A DNA stretch of 64,000 bases from Murinocardiopsis flavida (GTDB lineage: Bacteria; Actinomycetota; Actinomycetes; Streptosporangiales; Streptosporangiaceae), in assembly GCF_003014485.1 (NCBI RefSeq), contig NZ_PYGA01000004.1, forward strand, positions 248,001 through 312,000. Direction: 5' to 3'. The translations under genes and the position numbers were made by a program. The notes below the pieces were generated by a model. It searched no databases. It was not told where the DNA came from and was given only the letters and a program-made list of their open reading frames with translations. Shown here in pieces: positions 34,591 through 43,142 of this stretch (its first letter is position 1; each line of letters opens with the position of its first letter).

Positions 34591-34976
34591 CAGGTGTCCG
34601 GGCGCGAGGACACCCTTACCCCAAGAGGACAGTGCCCAGGCTGCCACTGCGCGGAACAGCCGCAGGCGTCCGGGGGCGAGAACGTCCTAGCCCCAAGGGA
34701 CAGGAGCCAGGCTGCCGGAAAGCCTGCGCAGCAGCGACGGTCGACGCACACCCGCGCTATGACCGTCGGGCCCGGCGCCGCACGGAACCCACCGCAACCA
34801 CGCCCATTACCAAATCCGCGCCAGCACCGCAGCACCCCGCCACGCGATCAGTGCGTGGCAGGGCCTGAGCACCGAACCTCAACGTCTGCTTCGGCCGTCG
34901 CTGCTGCGCAGCCGCCTGGCAGCCCAGCCCAGGTCCGCTGGGGGCAAGGACGCTCTCGGCACCCACCCCCGGCATG
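34591..34976. repeat. dispersed element B with inverted arms and a duplicated left arm
   Basis: The left arm occurs twice in tandem (from about 34591 and about 34665, each beginning CAGG(T/C)GTCCGGG). The right arm (about 34885-34955) is the reverse complement and includes TTCGGCCGTCGCTGCTGCGCAG. The loop contains CGGAACCCACCGCAACCACG, as in the element at 21987. The right end CACCCACCCCCGGCATG is identical in both. No gene is seen in 34487-35195. Codon-like reading frames across it are by-products of repeat identity. Confidence 0.75.
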
Positions 34977-35128
34977 CAGCCGAGGCCACGACCCACCCAC
35001 CCCCGTACCAGGCCAAGACCCGCCCTCGAAGTCAACGGCATGGGAGACGTGCGGAACCGGATCACATGACGCAGTTCACTTTCAAGAACAGTGCATGCTT
35101 TGGTGAACGGTGATTACTCTTGATCTCA

Positions 35129-35156
35129 GGCCGGTTCGCGGATCCGCGAACCGGCC
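35129..35156. promoter_or_regulatory. perfect 28-bp palindrome before a small membrane-protein gene
   Basis: GGCCGGTTCGCGGA is followed directly by its reverse complement, ending 39 bases before the ATG at 35196. An AT-richer stretch (about 35080-35127) that could hold a promoter precedes it. It may be an operator or 5'-leader hairpin; no regulator is known. Confidence 0.55.
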
Positions 35157-35195
35157 GGTCCCAGCAACGATCCCCCGCAAGAGAGGCGGCAGCGC

Positions 35196-35396
35196 ATGGT
35201 CGACGGAGAACTCATCAGCACCGGGCTCGTCCTCCTCTGCGTCGGCATCGCCGTCGTCTTCGCGGGCGGGGTCGCGCTGATCGTCAGGCAGGCGCTCGCG
35301 CCCGACGACGGCGGGGCGCCCGAGAGGCCCGAGGCCGCGGACGCCCCCGGCGCCCGTCCGGCCCCCGCCCCCGAGCGCGTCCACGCGGCGGTCTGA
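35196..35396 (+). CDS. small single-pass membrane protein
   Basis: 66 residues. One hydrophobic helix at about 8-30 (GLVLLCVGIAVVFAGGVALIV) is followed by a Pro/Ala/acidic tail (about 35-66). Upstream, GAGAGG lies about nine bases before the ATG. No family is recognised. A perfect palindrome lies 39 bases before the start. The C-terminal tail would be cytoplasmic if the positive-inside rule holds (Arg-Gln after the helix). Real coding status is likely but not certain. Confidence 0.6.
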   Translation: MVDGELISTGLVLLCVGIAVVFAGGVALIVRQALAPDDGGAPERPEAADAPGARPAPAPERVHAAV

Positions 35397-35450
35397 CCGC
35401 GCCGCCACCGTCGTCCCCGCCGTCGCCGATCCCGCGCCGCCCCCGCGGCG

Positions 35451-35936
35451 CTACGCCGATCCGGCGAGCAGGTCCGAGCGCCACGCGTCGACGTCGCGGC
35501 CGATGACGATGTGGCGGTGGAAGCTCTCCCGCTCGTGCCCGATCACGGCCAGCTCCCACAGGCACGGCCCCACGCCCAGGGACGTCTGGCGCAGCGCGCC
35601 CGGGTCGGCGCGCGGCCCGGTGAACGTGGTCAACCGGGTCATGAACCCGGTGGTCCAGTTCATGACGACGACGTAGTCGCCGTCGGCGCCGCGGTGCACC
35701 AGTGCGGCCCCGAGCCCCGTCCCGCCCAGTTCCGCGTCGAGGGCGGACTGCGCCACCGCGAGGACGCGCGCCCGTTCCAGCAGCGCGTGATCCGGCCAGT
35801 CGGCGGGCGCCGCGATCGCGTAGGCCTTCAGCAGCCGGTCCCCGTCGTCCCATACGCCGACGCCGCGGATGTCGCGCGGCGCGTACGCCCGGCTCATCTC
35901 CGCCAGCGCCTGCTGGTCGATGCCGTGTGCACCCAT
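35451..35936 (-). CDS. hypothetical protein
   Basis: 161 residues with no membrane segment or signal peptide. I recognise no family. Visible blocks: MSRAYAPRDIRGVGVWDDGD near the start, GLGAALVHRGADGDYVVVMN in the middle, and CLWELAVIGHERESFHRHIV near the end. The mixed alpha/beta character with several Trp/His residues is globular. GGGGGAAG lies upstream of the ATG. It has no operon partner; the downstream gene is on the other strand and convergent at 55 bp. Confidence 0.72.
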   Translation of the reverse strand: MGAHGIDQQALAEMSRAYAPRDIRGVGVWDDGDRLLKAYAIAAPADWPDHALLERARVLAVAQSALDAELGGTGLGAALVHRGADGDYVVVMNWTTGFMTRLTTFTGPRADPGALRQTSLGVGPCLWELAVIGHERESFHRHIVIGRDVDAWRSDLLAGSA

Positions 35937-36047
35937 TGTTGTACTTCCCCCGTTGTGTTCGTCGGTTTCCGACCGCCGCGGCCCGGACCGGGCCGTCCCG
36001 GTCCGGGGCGTCCGGGCGGCCGCGCACCTGCTTGTTCGTAGCCGGCC

Positions 36048-36102
36048 TTCTTGTGGCCGGTTGTACGTGGCCGGTTGTACGTGGCCGGCTATGCGTGGCC
36101 GG
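36048..36102. repeat. 14-bp tandem repeat, about four copies
   Basis: TTGTACGTGGCCGG and variants repeat at 36061, 36075 and 36089, with a degenerate copy before. The last copy overlaps the stop codon of the dehydratase gene at 36089. Confidence 0.75.
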
Positions 36103-37060
36103 TCGGCGGCACCAGGGTCTCGGCGAGCAGTGCCGGTTCGACGTTGCCGCCCGAGACCACGGCGACGGTGCGCCCGGCCGGTGCCTCCTCGGCCGTGACA
36201 CGTCCCGCGAGGAACGCGGCCGAGGCGAGTGCCCCACTCGGTTCGGCCACGATCCGGGCGTCGCGTGCCAGCGCGGCCATCGCGGTGCGGATCTCATCTT
36301 CGGTGACCGTCACGATTTTCTCAATTCGGGCCCGTACATGCGCGAACGTCCGTTCCGAGAGGCCGACGCGCACCCCGTCGGCGATGGTGCGGTGCGTGCG
36401 TTCGGGCGGCCAGGGCACGAGCCGCCCCGCGGCGAGGCTCTCCGCGGCGTCGGCGGCGAGTTCGGGCTCGACGCCGATGACCGCGACGTCGGGGCGCAGC
36501 GCCCGCACCGCTGTGGCGACCCCCGACGCCAGTCCCCCGCCGCCCACGGGCACCAGCACGGTGGCGACGTCGGGGACGTCGGCCAGGACCTCCAGGCCGA
36601 TCGTCCCCTGCCCGGCGATGACATCCGGATGGTCGAAGGGCGGGATCGGGGTCAGGCCCCGCTCGGCCGCCAGCCGTGCGACGGTCGGCTCGCGTTCCGC
36701 CGGCGGCACCAGCACGACCTCGGCGCCGAAGCGGCGCATGGCGGCCACCTTCACCGGCGGCGCGTTCTCCGGGGTCACCACCGTGCAGCTCACCCCGGCG
36801 GCGCGGGCGGCGTAGGCGAGCGCCTGCCCGTGGTTACCCGAGGAGTGGGTGACCACTCCGGCGGCGCGGATGCCCGGTTCCAGGCACGCCAGGGCGTTCG
36901 TCGCGCCGCGCAGCTTGAACGCGCCGACCTGTTGCAGGTTCTCCGGTTTCACCCACAGCCCGCCGCGCGCGGTGTCGCAGTGCAGGACCGGTGTGCGCAG
37001 GACCTTGCCCTGCACGCGTTCCGCGGCGGCCCGGACGTCGTCGATCGAGATGAGTTCCAT
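36089..37060 (-). CDS. threonine/serine dehydratase (PLP fold type II)
   Basis: 323 residues from ATG 37060; the ORF could start at 37120, but the extension is not conserved-looking. PLP Lys is in QVGAFKLRGATNAL, phosphate loop SSGNHGQALA, glycine loop PVGGGGLASGV and PLP-ring region VVSGGNVEPALL. The form resembles serine racemase/threonine dehydratase without an ACT domain, hence catabolic or racemase type. It deaminates threonine or serine to an oxo-acid and ammonia in the cytoplasm. A paralogue lies at 23866-24792. Its 3' end contains 14-bp repeats; upstream begins a transposon-scarred region. Confidence 0.9.
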   Translation of the reverse strand: MELISIDDVRAAAERVQGKVLRTPVLHCDTARGGLWVKPENLQQVGAFKLRGATNALACLEPGIRAAGVVTHSSGNHGQALAYAARAAGVSCTVVTPENAPPVKVAAMRRFGAEVVLVPPAEREPTVARLAAERGLTPIPPFDHPDVIAGQGTIGLEVLADVPDVATVLVPVGGGGLASGVATAVRALRPDVAVIGVEPELAADAAESLAAGRLVPWPPERTHRTIADGVRVGLSERTFAHVRARIEKIVTVTEDEIRTAMAALARDARIVAEPSGALASAAFLAGRVTAEEAPAGRTVAVVSGGNVEPALLAETLVPPTGHA

Positions 37061-37190
37061 CCCCGCAGTATGCAAGGCGGCACGACACGGCTCCTGCGAA
37101 GGCGGGACGCGGCACCCCAAGGCCGTAGACTAAGGGCTTGCTTTTTGGATCCGCTGCGGCATGAGAATTTTGCCTGCAAGGATAGCTATC

Positions 37191-37240
37191 GTGTTCCGAC
37201 GCCATGAACTCAGCGACGCCGAGTGGCGAGGTGCCCCGAG
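37191..37240 (+). pseudogene. IS5-like transposase N-terminal remnant
   Basis: GTG at 37191 reads FRRHELSDAEW, the characteristic opening of IS5/IS4-type transposases of actinomycetes. It then leaves the family within a few codons. Only ~15 codons remain. Confidence 0.5.
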
Positions 37241-37292
37241 GTTTCCGGACAGGCACCCAATACGATGGACTTACAAGGAGACGAGGGGGAAA

Positions 37293-37560
37293 TTGGCCAA
37301 GGCCACCAACTAATCGCCGGAATTCCGCGAGGAAACAGTCAAGCAGGTCATCGAGACGCTGCACCCGATCAAGCAGGTCGCACGCGACCTGGATATCAGT
37401 TCTGAGACCCTGCGAAACTGGGTCCGCACGCACAGCGGGAGATCCCCAAGGAAATTCCCGTCCTCGACACGACGGACCGCGCCCGGCTGAGGAAACTCGC
37501 GACCTCAGGACCAACCTCGCCGCGAGAATTTATCGGAAGGCCGCCCAGACGATACCCCTT
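37293..37560 (+). pseudogene. IS3-family transposase OrfA remnant
   Basis: TTG at 37293, preceded by a GAGGGGG-type site, reads LAKATN, then a TAA stop where the family has Tyr. It continues SPEFREETVKQVIETLH and the helix-turn-helix VARDLDISSETLRNWVR. A frame change near 37435 is needed to continue through EIPVLDTTDRARLRKL, and another to reach LRTNLAARIYRKAAQ. No OrfB follows. The element is dead and, with the IS5 scrap just upstream, marks an old insertion hotspot. Confidence 0.75.
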
Positions 37561-37661
37561 CTGCCTTGTAAGTTCGATTGATTCCCGCAGTTCGGCTGAA
37601 CTTCATCAGCGATCACGAAGTCCAGAGCCACGCCAATCGTCTGCCCTCCTAACTTACCAAT

Positions 37662-37931
37662 CTAACGTTCTAGATGATTTCGCAGCACTACCTGAATATC
37701 AGCTCGACCTACACGTGGAATTACTAGCCAATAGTCAACGCCTTCATATTCAATCAAGATTGAAATAGTTCTCCGTATTACTACGGGAGTCTGGCATACC
37801 ACTCTCAATGTTGACCCACCCACAATGTGAGCAATTGGACCGTTGTTGCTTACACAAATGCTCCACACGGAAGGGGAAATAACGTGGAATACGGCTCCGA
37901 TCACCCACCATTCCTGCTTTGTTGATATCAT
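37662..37931 (-). CDS. unknown 89-residue protein of a low-GC cassette
   Basis: 89 residues, encoded by AT-rich DNA (roughly 45% GC) unlike its neighbours. Its ATG overlaps the stop of the 204-residue gene upstream by 4 bp. The sequence appears beta-rich (LRVVCQTPVVIRRTISILIE then YWLVIPRV) and has no obvious membrane helix or known motif. The tight coupling suggests it works with the membrane-anchored partner. I do not recognise either protein. Confidence 0.6.
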   Translation of the reverse strand: MISTKQEWWVIGAVFHVISPSVWSICVSNNGPIAHIVGGSTLRVVCQTPVVIRRTISILIEYEGVDYWLVIPRVGRADIQVVLRNHLER

Positions 37932-38542
37932 TTCAAGTCCTCATTGAATAGAATATCGAAGACTTGACCATCTTTGAACTGGTCCAACTTAGGAACCGGA
38001 CTCATTGGCGCCTTGAGAGCAAGCCTTGGAGTGGATGACGTTTCCTTTTCGAGTCCAAGATAGATTCGCATTCTCAATTGGAAATAGGCTATTGCCTCTA
38101 TAGTTTCTTCCCTAATGCGCATGACTCCTTTTTTGGCACTAATATCGCCTAGCAAATGGAGCGCACATTCCACCAGGATGAGTGAAGCCTGGTTTGTATC
38201 ATCGTCTGCGTACAGCCGCAGCTTGCCATTGAGAATACTAATACGCCGAAAATGGACCATCGCCTCAGCATGGATCGCCAAAATCTCGTCTGGTCTGGCC
38301 CTACGAAGTCGCTCCGAGGCATCTGTTGCCCAGTAATGGAAATCTGCATTCGCGCCAATGAATTCTTCGGCAATTGGCACTGCTCCAGCCCTCCGATTCT
38401 CAAGGTTCTGGATTTGCAGCTTATCGATCTCAAGTTTTCGAGTTCCCGATTGAGCTAGATATGTCGCCACTAGTGTCGCAGTTACGCTAATAAGAACGAC
38501 CAGAATTTGGGTTGCTGCGACTACCAAATTAGGTGCTTTCAT
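37928..38542 (-). CDS. unknown membrane-anchored protein of a low-GC cassette
   Basis: 204 residues. One N-terminal hydrophobic helix (about 5-29: NLVVAATQILVVLISVTATL ...) is followed by a charged, coiled-coil-like stretch (RKLEIDKLQIQNLENRRAG) and a helical cytoplasmic domain ending near DILFNEDLK. No catalytic motif is visible. Base composition and codon use are clearly foreign. It lies between dead IS fragments and a decayed phage terminase and is coupled by ATGA overlap to an 89-residue protein. Such anchored helical proteins are frequent in mobile defence cassettes, but nothing here proves that role. Confidence 0.7.
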   Translation of the reverse strand: MKAPNLVVAATQILVVLISVTATLVATYLAQSGTRKLEIDKLQIQNLENRRAGAVPIAEEFIGANADFHYWATDASERLRRARPDEILAIHAEAMVHFRRISILNGKLRLYADDDTNQASLILVECALHLLGDISAKKGVMRIREETIEAIAYFQLRMRIYLGLEKETSSTPRLALKAPMSPVPKLDQFKDGQVFDILFNEDLK

Positions 38543-38590
38543 TGAAGGGGACGGCCATCAGCAAGCGTTCTCTCGAGCTGCGGCATTATC

Positions 38591-39160
38591 ATGGACGATG
38601 CAACGTGTTATAAACACATAGATCATACATGTTCCCCGCGAGTTGATCACGCGATTTCCTTCTTTGCGGAGCTAACTGTACACACCCAAGGCGCGATGGA
38701 TCGCCACCCGTTCCGGCTCGCCGAGTGGCAGGAACATGAGATCCTGAGGCCGTTGTTCAGCGAGGTAACGTGGGATATCCAGGCTCAATATTACGTCCGT
38801 CGCTTCCGAAACGATTACCTTTCGATATCCCGGAAATGCGGCAAGTCGGAGCTGGCCGCCGGGGTCGCCCTGTACCTCCTCGTCGCCGTTGGCTAGAAGG
38901 GCACGGAGATCTACGATGACGCCAGCGACCACTACCAGGCAGGAAGGTCTTCGACGTCGCGGCCCGCATGGTTCGGCTCTATCCTGTGCTGTCGCAACGA
39001 GTGGTCGTGAAGGCGCACGCCAAGCGCATCGTTCAGGCGACAACCTCGGCCACAACCCGCATGGCTACATCCATGATGAGCTGCTGACCGCGCCGGATAG
39101 TTCGCTGTGGGACGCGATGCGTACTGGCGTCGGTGCTCGTACACAGCATGGTGCTTCGCA
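38591..39160 (+). pseudogene. decayed phage terminase large subunit
   Basis: From about 38650, FFAELTVHTQGAMDRHPFRL and EWQEHEILRPLF match the opening of phage terminase large subunits. RKCGKSELAAGVALYLL is a Walker-A-like continuation, then a TAG stops the frame at 38894. Beyond it, GTEIYDDASDHYQAG and, in another frame, GHNPHGYIHDELLTAPDSSLWDAMRTG (39050-39130; the family element IFDELLT) show that coding continued before decay. No head, portal or integrase genes are near, so only a scrap of prophage is left. Confidence 0.7.
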
Positions 39161-39262
39161 CCGGCGGGTGCTCCCCAACCCCGGCGACAGCTCACCCCTT
39201 CACCAGGTCACCGGAGCGAGACAACACCCGCCCCCGTCAAGTCAACGGCTTTGGGCGGCCGC
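39151..39262. repeat. single arm of a third dispersed repeat family
   Basis: GGTGCTTCGCACCGGCGGGT and the following CGACAGCTCACCCC match the arm at 61011-61062. CCGTCAAGTCAACGGC further on resembles the ends of the 34.6 kb and 61 kb elements. It lies between the terminase remnant and the TauE gene. Confidence 0.6.
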
Positions 39263-39389
39263 CGTGATCCCCGCCACCGGTCGCGCGCCCGGTTCCGCGG
39301 CGGAACACGCCCTGACCTGGCCTTACCTCGCCCGAGCCGCGAAGCGGGCCGGACAGCGCGCGGCGGCCCCGTCACTAGGCTTACTCCCC

Positions 39390-40166
39390 ATGATGGTGGC
39401 GTTATTCCTGGTCGGCGCGGGTGTCCTCGCCGGGCTCACCGGGTCGATCGCGGGACTCGCGTCCCTGGTGTCCTACCCCGCTCTGCTGGCGGTCGGCCTG
39501 TCCCCCGTCGCCGCGAACGTGACCAACACGGTGTCCGTGGTGTTCAGCGGGGTGGGGTCCGTCGCCGGGTCCCGGACCGAACTGCGCGGGCAGGGCCCCC
39601 GGCTGCGCCGCCATGCGCTGACCGCCGCGCTGGGCGGCGCACTCGGCGGCAGCCTGGTGCTGGTCACCTCGGCGGACGCCTTCGAGTCCGCGGTGCCGGT
39701 GCTGGTCGGCGGCGCCTCGCTCGCCGTGCTCCTGCGGCCGCGCGCTCGGGCCGGCGGCGCGGAGCCGCCGCAGGGCCGCGGCGCCCGGCGGATCGCGCGG
39801 GTGCCGAGGGAGCTCAGGAGCACCGTCGCGGTGTTCGCGATCGGCGTGTACGGCGGCTACTTCGGCGCCGCTGCCGGTGTCATGATGCTCGCGCTGCTGC
39901 TCACCCTGCTGTCCGACACCCTGAGCCGGGTCAACGCGCTGAAGAACGCGGTGCTGCTGGCGCCCAACGCCGTCGCCGCGGTCGCGTTCGCGCTGTTCGG
40001 GCCGGTCCACTGGGCGTACGTGGGCCCGCTGGCGGCGGGGTTCCTGCTGGGCGGGATCGCGGGCCCGGCCGTGGTCCGGCGCCTGCCCGCGGCCCCGCTG
40101 CGCATCGCCATCGGGCTGGCGGGGCTCGGGCTCGCGGTGCACCTGGGCTGGGACGCCTGGGCCTGA
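39390..40166 (+). CDS. TauE/SafE-family sulfite/organosulfonate exporter
   Basis: 258 residues, about eight hydrophobic helices. The start GAGVLAGLTGSIAGLASLVS with the following SPVAANVTNT and the mid-protein repeat GVYGGYFGAAAGVMMLALL are the duplicated TauE half-motifs; NALKNAVLLAPN belongs to the second half. Members move sulfite, sulfonates or related anions across the membrane, often untested. ATG 39390 begins the first helix; the upstream open frame crosses repeats. It borders the foreign island on its left and is convergent with the next gene. Confidence 0.9.
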   Translation: MMVALFLVGAGVLAGLTGSIAGLASLVSYPALLAVGLSPVAANVTNTVSVVFSGVGSVAGSRTELRGQGPRLRRHALTAALGGALGGSLVLVTSADAFESAVPVLVGGASLAVLLRPRARAGGAEPPQGRGARRIARVPRELRSTVAVFAIGVYGGYFGAAAGVMMLALLLTLLSDTLSRVNALKNAVLLAPNAVAAVAFALFGPVHWAYVGPLAAGFLLGGIAGPAVVRRLPAAPLRIAIGLAGLGLAVHLGWDAWA

Positions 40167-40188
40167 CCGCTCATCGGGGGCGGGGCGG

Positions 40189-40863
40189 TCACTCCACGAG
40201 GCCCACCGTCGGCATCGGGAAGACGTGCAGGTACTCCAGGACGGTGCCGACCGGCCCCTCCCACGGCAGCGCCAGCGCCTGGGCGCGGCTGCGGCGGCCG
40301 ATGAGCAGCCGGGCGACGTCGAACACCCGGGCGCGCAGCCGCACGCCCGGCCGCCCCGGGCCCACCGTCCACCGGGCCTCGGCGTCGATGCACTCGATGC
40401 GCACCGCGGGGAGGTCCTCGGGCCACCCACCGCTCAACCCGGCGACGACGACGTCGGTCACCTCCGCGGCATCGCGGCGGCCGCCGGGGAAGCGCAGCGC
40501 GCCGCGGATGTCCTGCTCGTGGTGCCAGGCGTCGACGGCGGTCAGCGCCGAGCCGAGCCCCGACCGCGCGCCCAGGTGGTCCTTCATCGCCGCGGCGTTG
40601 CCGGCCCACTCGGCACGGATCTGCGCGAGGCGGCGGTCGGCGCGCTCGGAGACGTGGCGCGCGGTCCACTGGTCGTCGCCGATGTCGGCGGGCGTGGCGC
40701 CGGAGAGCACATCGGCGCTCACCCCAGCCAGGTGCGCATAGGTGTCCTTGATGGTCCACCCGGGCAGTGCCGGGACGGGCACGGCGCCGCCGTCCTCGCC
40801 GATGTCCCCCGCGATCTCCAGGAGGCGGTCCTGCGCTTCGACGTACACACGTGCGGTATCCAT
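40189..40863 (-). CDS. MDMPI-family (mycothiol-dependent isomerase-like) protein
   Basis: 224 residues. N-terminal DinB/MDMPI four-helix domain (about 10-140) with metal-ligand His residues in TYAHLAGVSADV and WHHEQDIRGAL. The C-terminal ~80 residues are the MDMPI_C-like SCP2-type domain. Members of this family use mycothiol, bacillithiol or other thiols; most actinobacterial ones are annotated maleylpyruvate isomerase family. No gentisate-pathway genes are near, so that activity should not be assumed. It is downstream of the pao genes but separated by a strong terminator. Confidence 0.85.
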   Translation of the reverse strand: MDTARVYVEAQDRLLEIAGDIGEDGGAVPVPALPGWTIKDTYAHLAGVSADVLSGATPADIGDDQWTARHVSERADRRLAQIRAEWAGNAAAMKDHLGARSGLGSALTAVDAWHHEQDIRGALRFPGGRRDAAEVTDVVVAGLSGGWPEDLPAVRIECIDAEARWTVGPGRPGVRLRARVFDVARLLIGRRSRAQALALPWEGPVGTVLEYLHVFPMPTVGLVE

Positions 40864-40935
40864 AGGCCCAAAATTAGCCGCCCGCTCGACAGGGCGCGCC
40901 GCGAACCCGGCGGAAACTGCCCGGGGACCAGCAGC

Positions 40936-40960
40936 GGGGCCCGCCTCCGAGGCGGGCCCC
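40936..40960 (-). terminator. terminator of the aldehyde oxidoreductase operon
   Basis: Perfect 11-base arms (GGGGCCCGCCT / AGGCGGGCCCC) and a three-base loop, 59 bases after the stop of the molybdenum subunit. Upstream in the minus direction is a second, weaker stem with a CTTTTT run (about 40978-40982). Confidence 0.75.
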
Positions 40961-41018
40961 GCCTGGTGTCTGCGCCGGAAAAAGCGCCGGCACAGCAAGG
41001 TGGCGGCGCAGAAAGGCG

Positions 41019-43142
41019 CTAGCGCAGGAAGTGGTCGAGCGTCATCGGCAGCGCCCGCACCCGCACCCCCGTCGCGTGGTGGGCCGCGTTGACGATGGCG
41101 GCGGCGGTCCCCGTGATGCCGATCTCCCCGATGCCCTTGGCGCCCATGGGGTTGACGTGCGGGTCGTGCTCCTCCACCCAGTACGCCTGCACGTCGCCGA
41201 TGTCGGCGTTCGCGGCGACGTGGTACGAGGCGAAGTCGTGGTTCACCACGTGCCCGAACCGCGGGTCGATGACGCTCTCCTCGTGCAGCGCCATGGACAC
41301 CCCCATCGTCATCCCGCCGATGAGCTGGGAGCGCGCCGTGCGCGGGTTGATGATGCGCCCCGCGGCGAACACCCCCAGGACCCGCGGCACCCGCACCTCC
41401 CCGGTGTCGGCGCGCACCCGCACCTCGGCGAACTGGGCGCCGAAGGCGTGGGTGGAGTACCCGCGGGTGTCGGGCGGCCGCTTGAGGACGGTCGTGAGTT
41501 CCGCGCCGGCAGCGGGCTCGGTGCCGTGGCTGTCGACGAACGCCCGCGCGGCCTGGACGATGGCGGTGCCCCACGAACTGGTCCCGGCCGAACCGCCCGC
41601 GACGGTCGCGGCGGGCAGCGCCGAGTCGCCCAGCGCCAGGGCGACGTCCTCCACCGGCACCGACAGCGCGTCGGCGGCGATCTGGGTGAGCGCCGTCCAG
41701 GAACCCGTGCCGATGTCGGCCGCCCCGATCGACACCTCGTAGCGGCCCTCCCCCGCGAAGCGGATGCGCGCCGCCGAGCCGGGCATCGTGAACGCGGGGA
41801 ACGTGGACGCCGCCACCCCGGTGCCGACCAGCCAGCCGTCCTCCTCGCGGACGCCGGGCCGCGGGTCGCGCCCCTCCCAGCCGAACCGGCTCGCGCCCTC
41901 GCTCAGGCAGTCGAGCAGGCCGCGGCTGGAGTAGGGCAGCCCGCTGACCGGGTCGGTGCCGGGTTCGTTGCGGACCCGCAGCTCGATCGGGTCGAGCCCG
42001 CACGCCTCCGCCAACTCGTCCATCGCCACCTCCAGCGCGAACATGCCCGGCGCGTGGCCGGGTGCGCGCATGAACGTGGCGGGGCTGATGTCGAGTTCGG
42101 CGACGCGGTGCCCGATACTGCGGTTCTCGCCCGCGTACATCATCGCGGCGCTGCCGCCCGCGTTCTCCACGAACCGCTTCAGGCGCGAGGTGTGGGTGGT
42201 CACGTCGTTGCCGACCGCGCTGATGCGGCCCTCGGCGTCGGCGCCCAACCGGACCCGCTGGACCGTCGGCGGCCGGTAACCGACGAGCTCGAACATCTGC
42301 CGCCGGGTGAGGGCGATCTTCACCGGGCGGCCCTCCAGGACCGTCGCCGCCAGGCAGGCCAGCACCAGGGGCGCGTGCACCGACCCCTTGGCGCCGAACC
42401 CGCCGCCCACGTAGGGACCGATGACCTGCACGCGCTCGGCGTCCAGCGAGAACAGGGCCGCGAGGATCCGCCGCACGATGTGCACGGCCTGGGTCCCCTC
42501 GAAGACGGTCAGCGCGCCGCCCGACCGCACCACCGTGGTGGCGTGCGGCTCCATGGGGTTGTTGTGCTGGATGGGGGTGCTGTACGCGGCGTCGACGGTG
42601 ACCGCGGCCGCTGCCATGGCGGCGGCGACGTCGCCCAACTCCGTGTCGACGGTCGGCTCGGGCAGGTCGGCGCTGTCGGGCGAGAACGCGGCGTCGTGCG
42701 GCTCGGCCGCATAGTCGACGCCCACCAGCCGCGCCGCCTCGCGCGCCGTCTCCGGGGTGTCGGCGACCACCGCCGCGACGATCTGGCCCCGGTAGGACAC
42801 CTCGTCGGACTGGAGCACGAGGAGCTCGCGGTCGTCGGAGGTCTGGATCATCGCCACATCGGAGTCGTCCTCCGGTGTGAGCCGCGGCGCGTTCTCGTGG
42901 CTGAGCACCGCGGCGACCCCCGGCAGCGCGGCGGCGCGCTCCCCGTGCACGGCCGTCACCCGGCCCTTGGCGATCGTGGACTGCACCGGGTGGATGTACA
43001 GAGGCGCGTGCGCGCGCTCGTCGAACGCGTGCTGCTCGAAGGCGTAGGGCGCCTGCCCGGTGACCTTGGCGAGGCCGTCGACCCGCTCCAGGTCGGCGCC
43101 CATGGCCTTCGCGTTCAGCAGGTCTGCGGTGGTCTCGGTCAT
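41019..43142 (-). CDS. paoC: molybdenum-binding subunit, PaoC/XdhA-like aldehyde oxidoreductase
   Basis: 707 residues from ATG 43142, overlapping the FAD-subunit stop by 4 bp. Xanthine-oxidase-family large subunit: [17 protein letters not shown] start, [20 protein letters not shown] (Mo-cofactor binding), [20 protein letters not shown] and the C-terminal [20 protein letters not shown] with the catalytic Glu. Close to E. coli PaoC/YagR by its partners: the neighbouring FAD subunit carries the extra Fe-S site of PaoB. It should oxidise aromatic or other aldehydes to acids using Mo-MCD. No MCD-insertion chaperone (PaoD/XdhC type) is encoded next to it. Confidence 0.9.
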   Translation of the reverse strand: MTETTADLLNAKAMGADLERVDGLAKVTGQAPYAFEQHAFDERAHAPLYIHPVQSTIAKGRVTAVHGERAAALPGVAAVLSHENAPRLTPEDDSDVAMIQTSDDRELLVLQSDEVSYRGQIVAAVVADTPETAREAARLVGVDYAAEPHDAAFSPDSADLPEPTVDTELGDVAAAMAAAAVTVDAAYSTPIQHNNPMEPHATTVVRSGGALTVFEGTQAVHIVRRILAALFSLDAERVQVIGPYVGGGFGAKGSVHAPLVLACLAATVLEGRPVKIALTRRQMFELVGYRPPTVQRVRLGADAEGRISAVGNDVTTHTSRLKRFVENAGGSAAMMYAGENRSIGHRVAELDISPATFMRAPGHAPGMFALEVAMDELAEACGLDPIELRVRNEPGTDPVSGLPYSSRGLLDCLSEGASRFGWEGRDPRPGVREEDGWLVGTGVAASTFPAFTMPGSAARIRFAGEGRYEVSIGAADIGTGSWTALTQIAADALSVPVEDVALALGDSALPAATVAGGSAGTSSWGTAIVQAARAFVDSHGTEPAAGAELTTVLKRPPDTRGYSTHAFGAQFAEVRVRADTGEVRVPRVLGVFAAGRIINPRTARSQLIGGMTMGVSMALHEESVIDPRFGHVVNHDFASYHVAANADIGDVQAYWVEEHDPHVNPMGAKGIGEIGITGTAAAIVNAAHHATGVRVRALPMTLDHFLR

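Noticed and set aside
36048-36102. short regular repeats as a CRISPR array
   Set aside because: The unit is 14 bp without spacers; this is a simple tandem repeat at a gene end, and no cas gene is present.
37061-37190. tRNA or attachment site next to the foreign island
   Set aside because: No cloverleaf, CCA end or duplicated core was seen at either side of the island.
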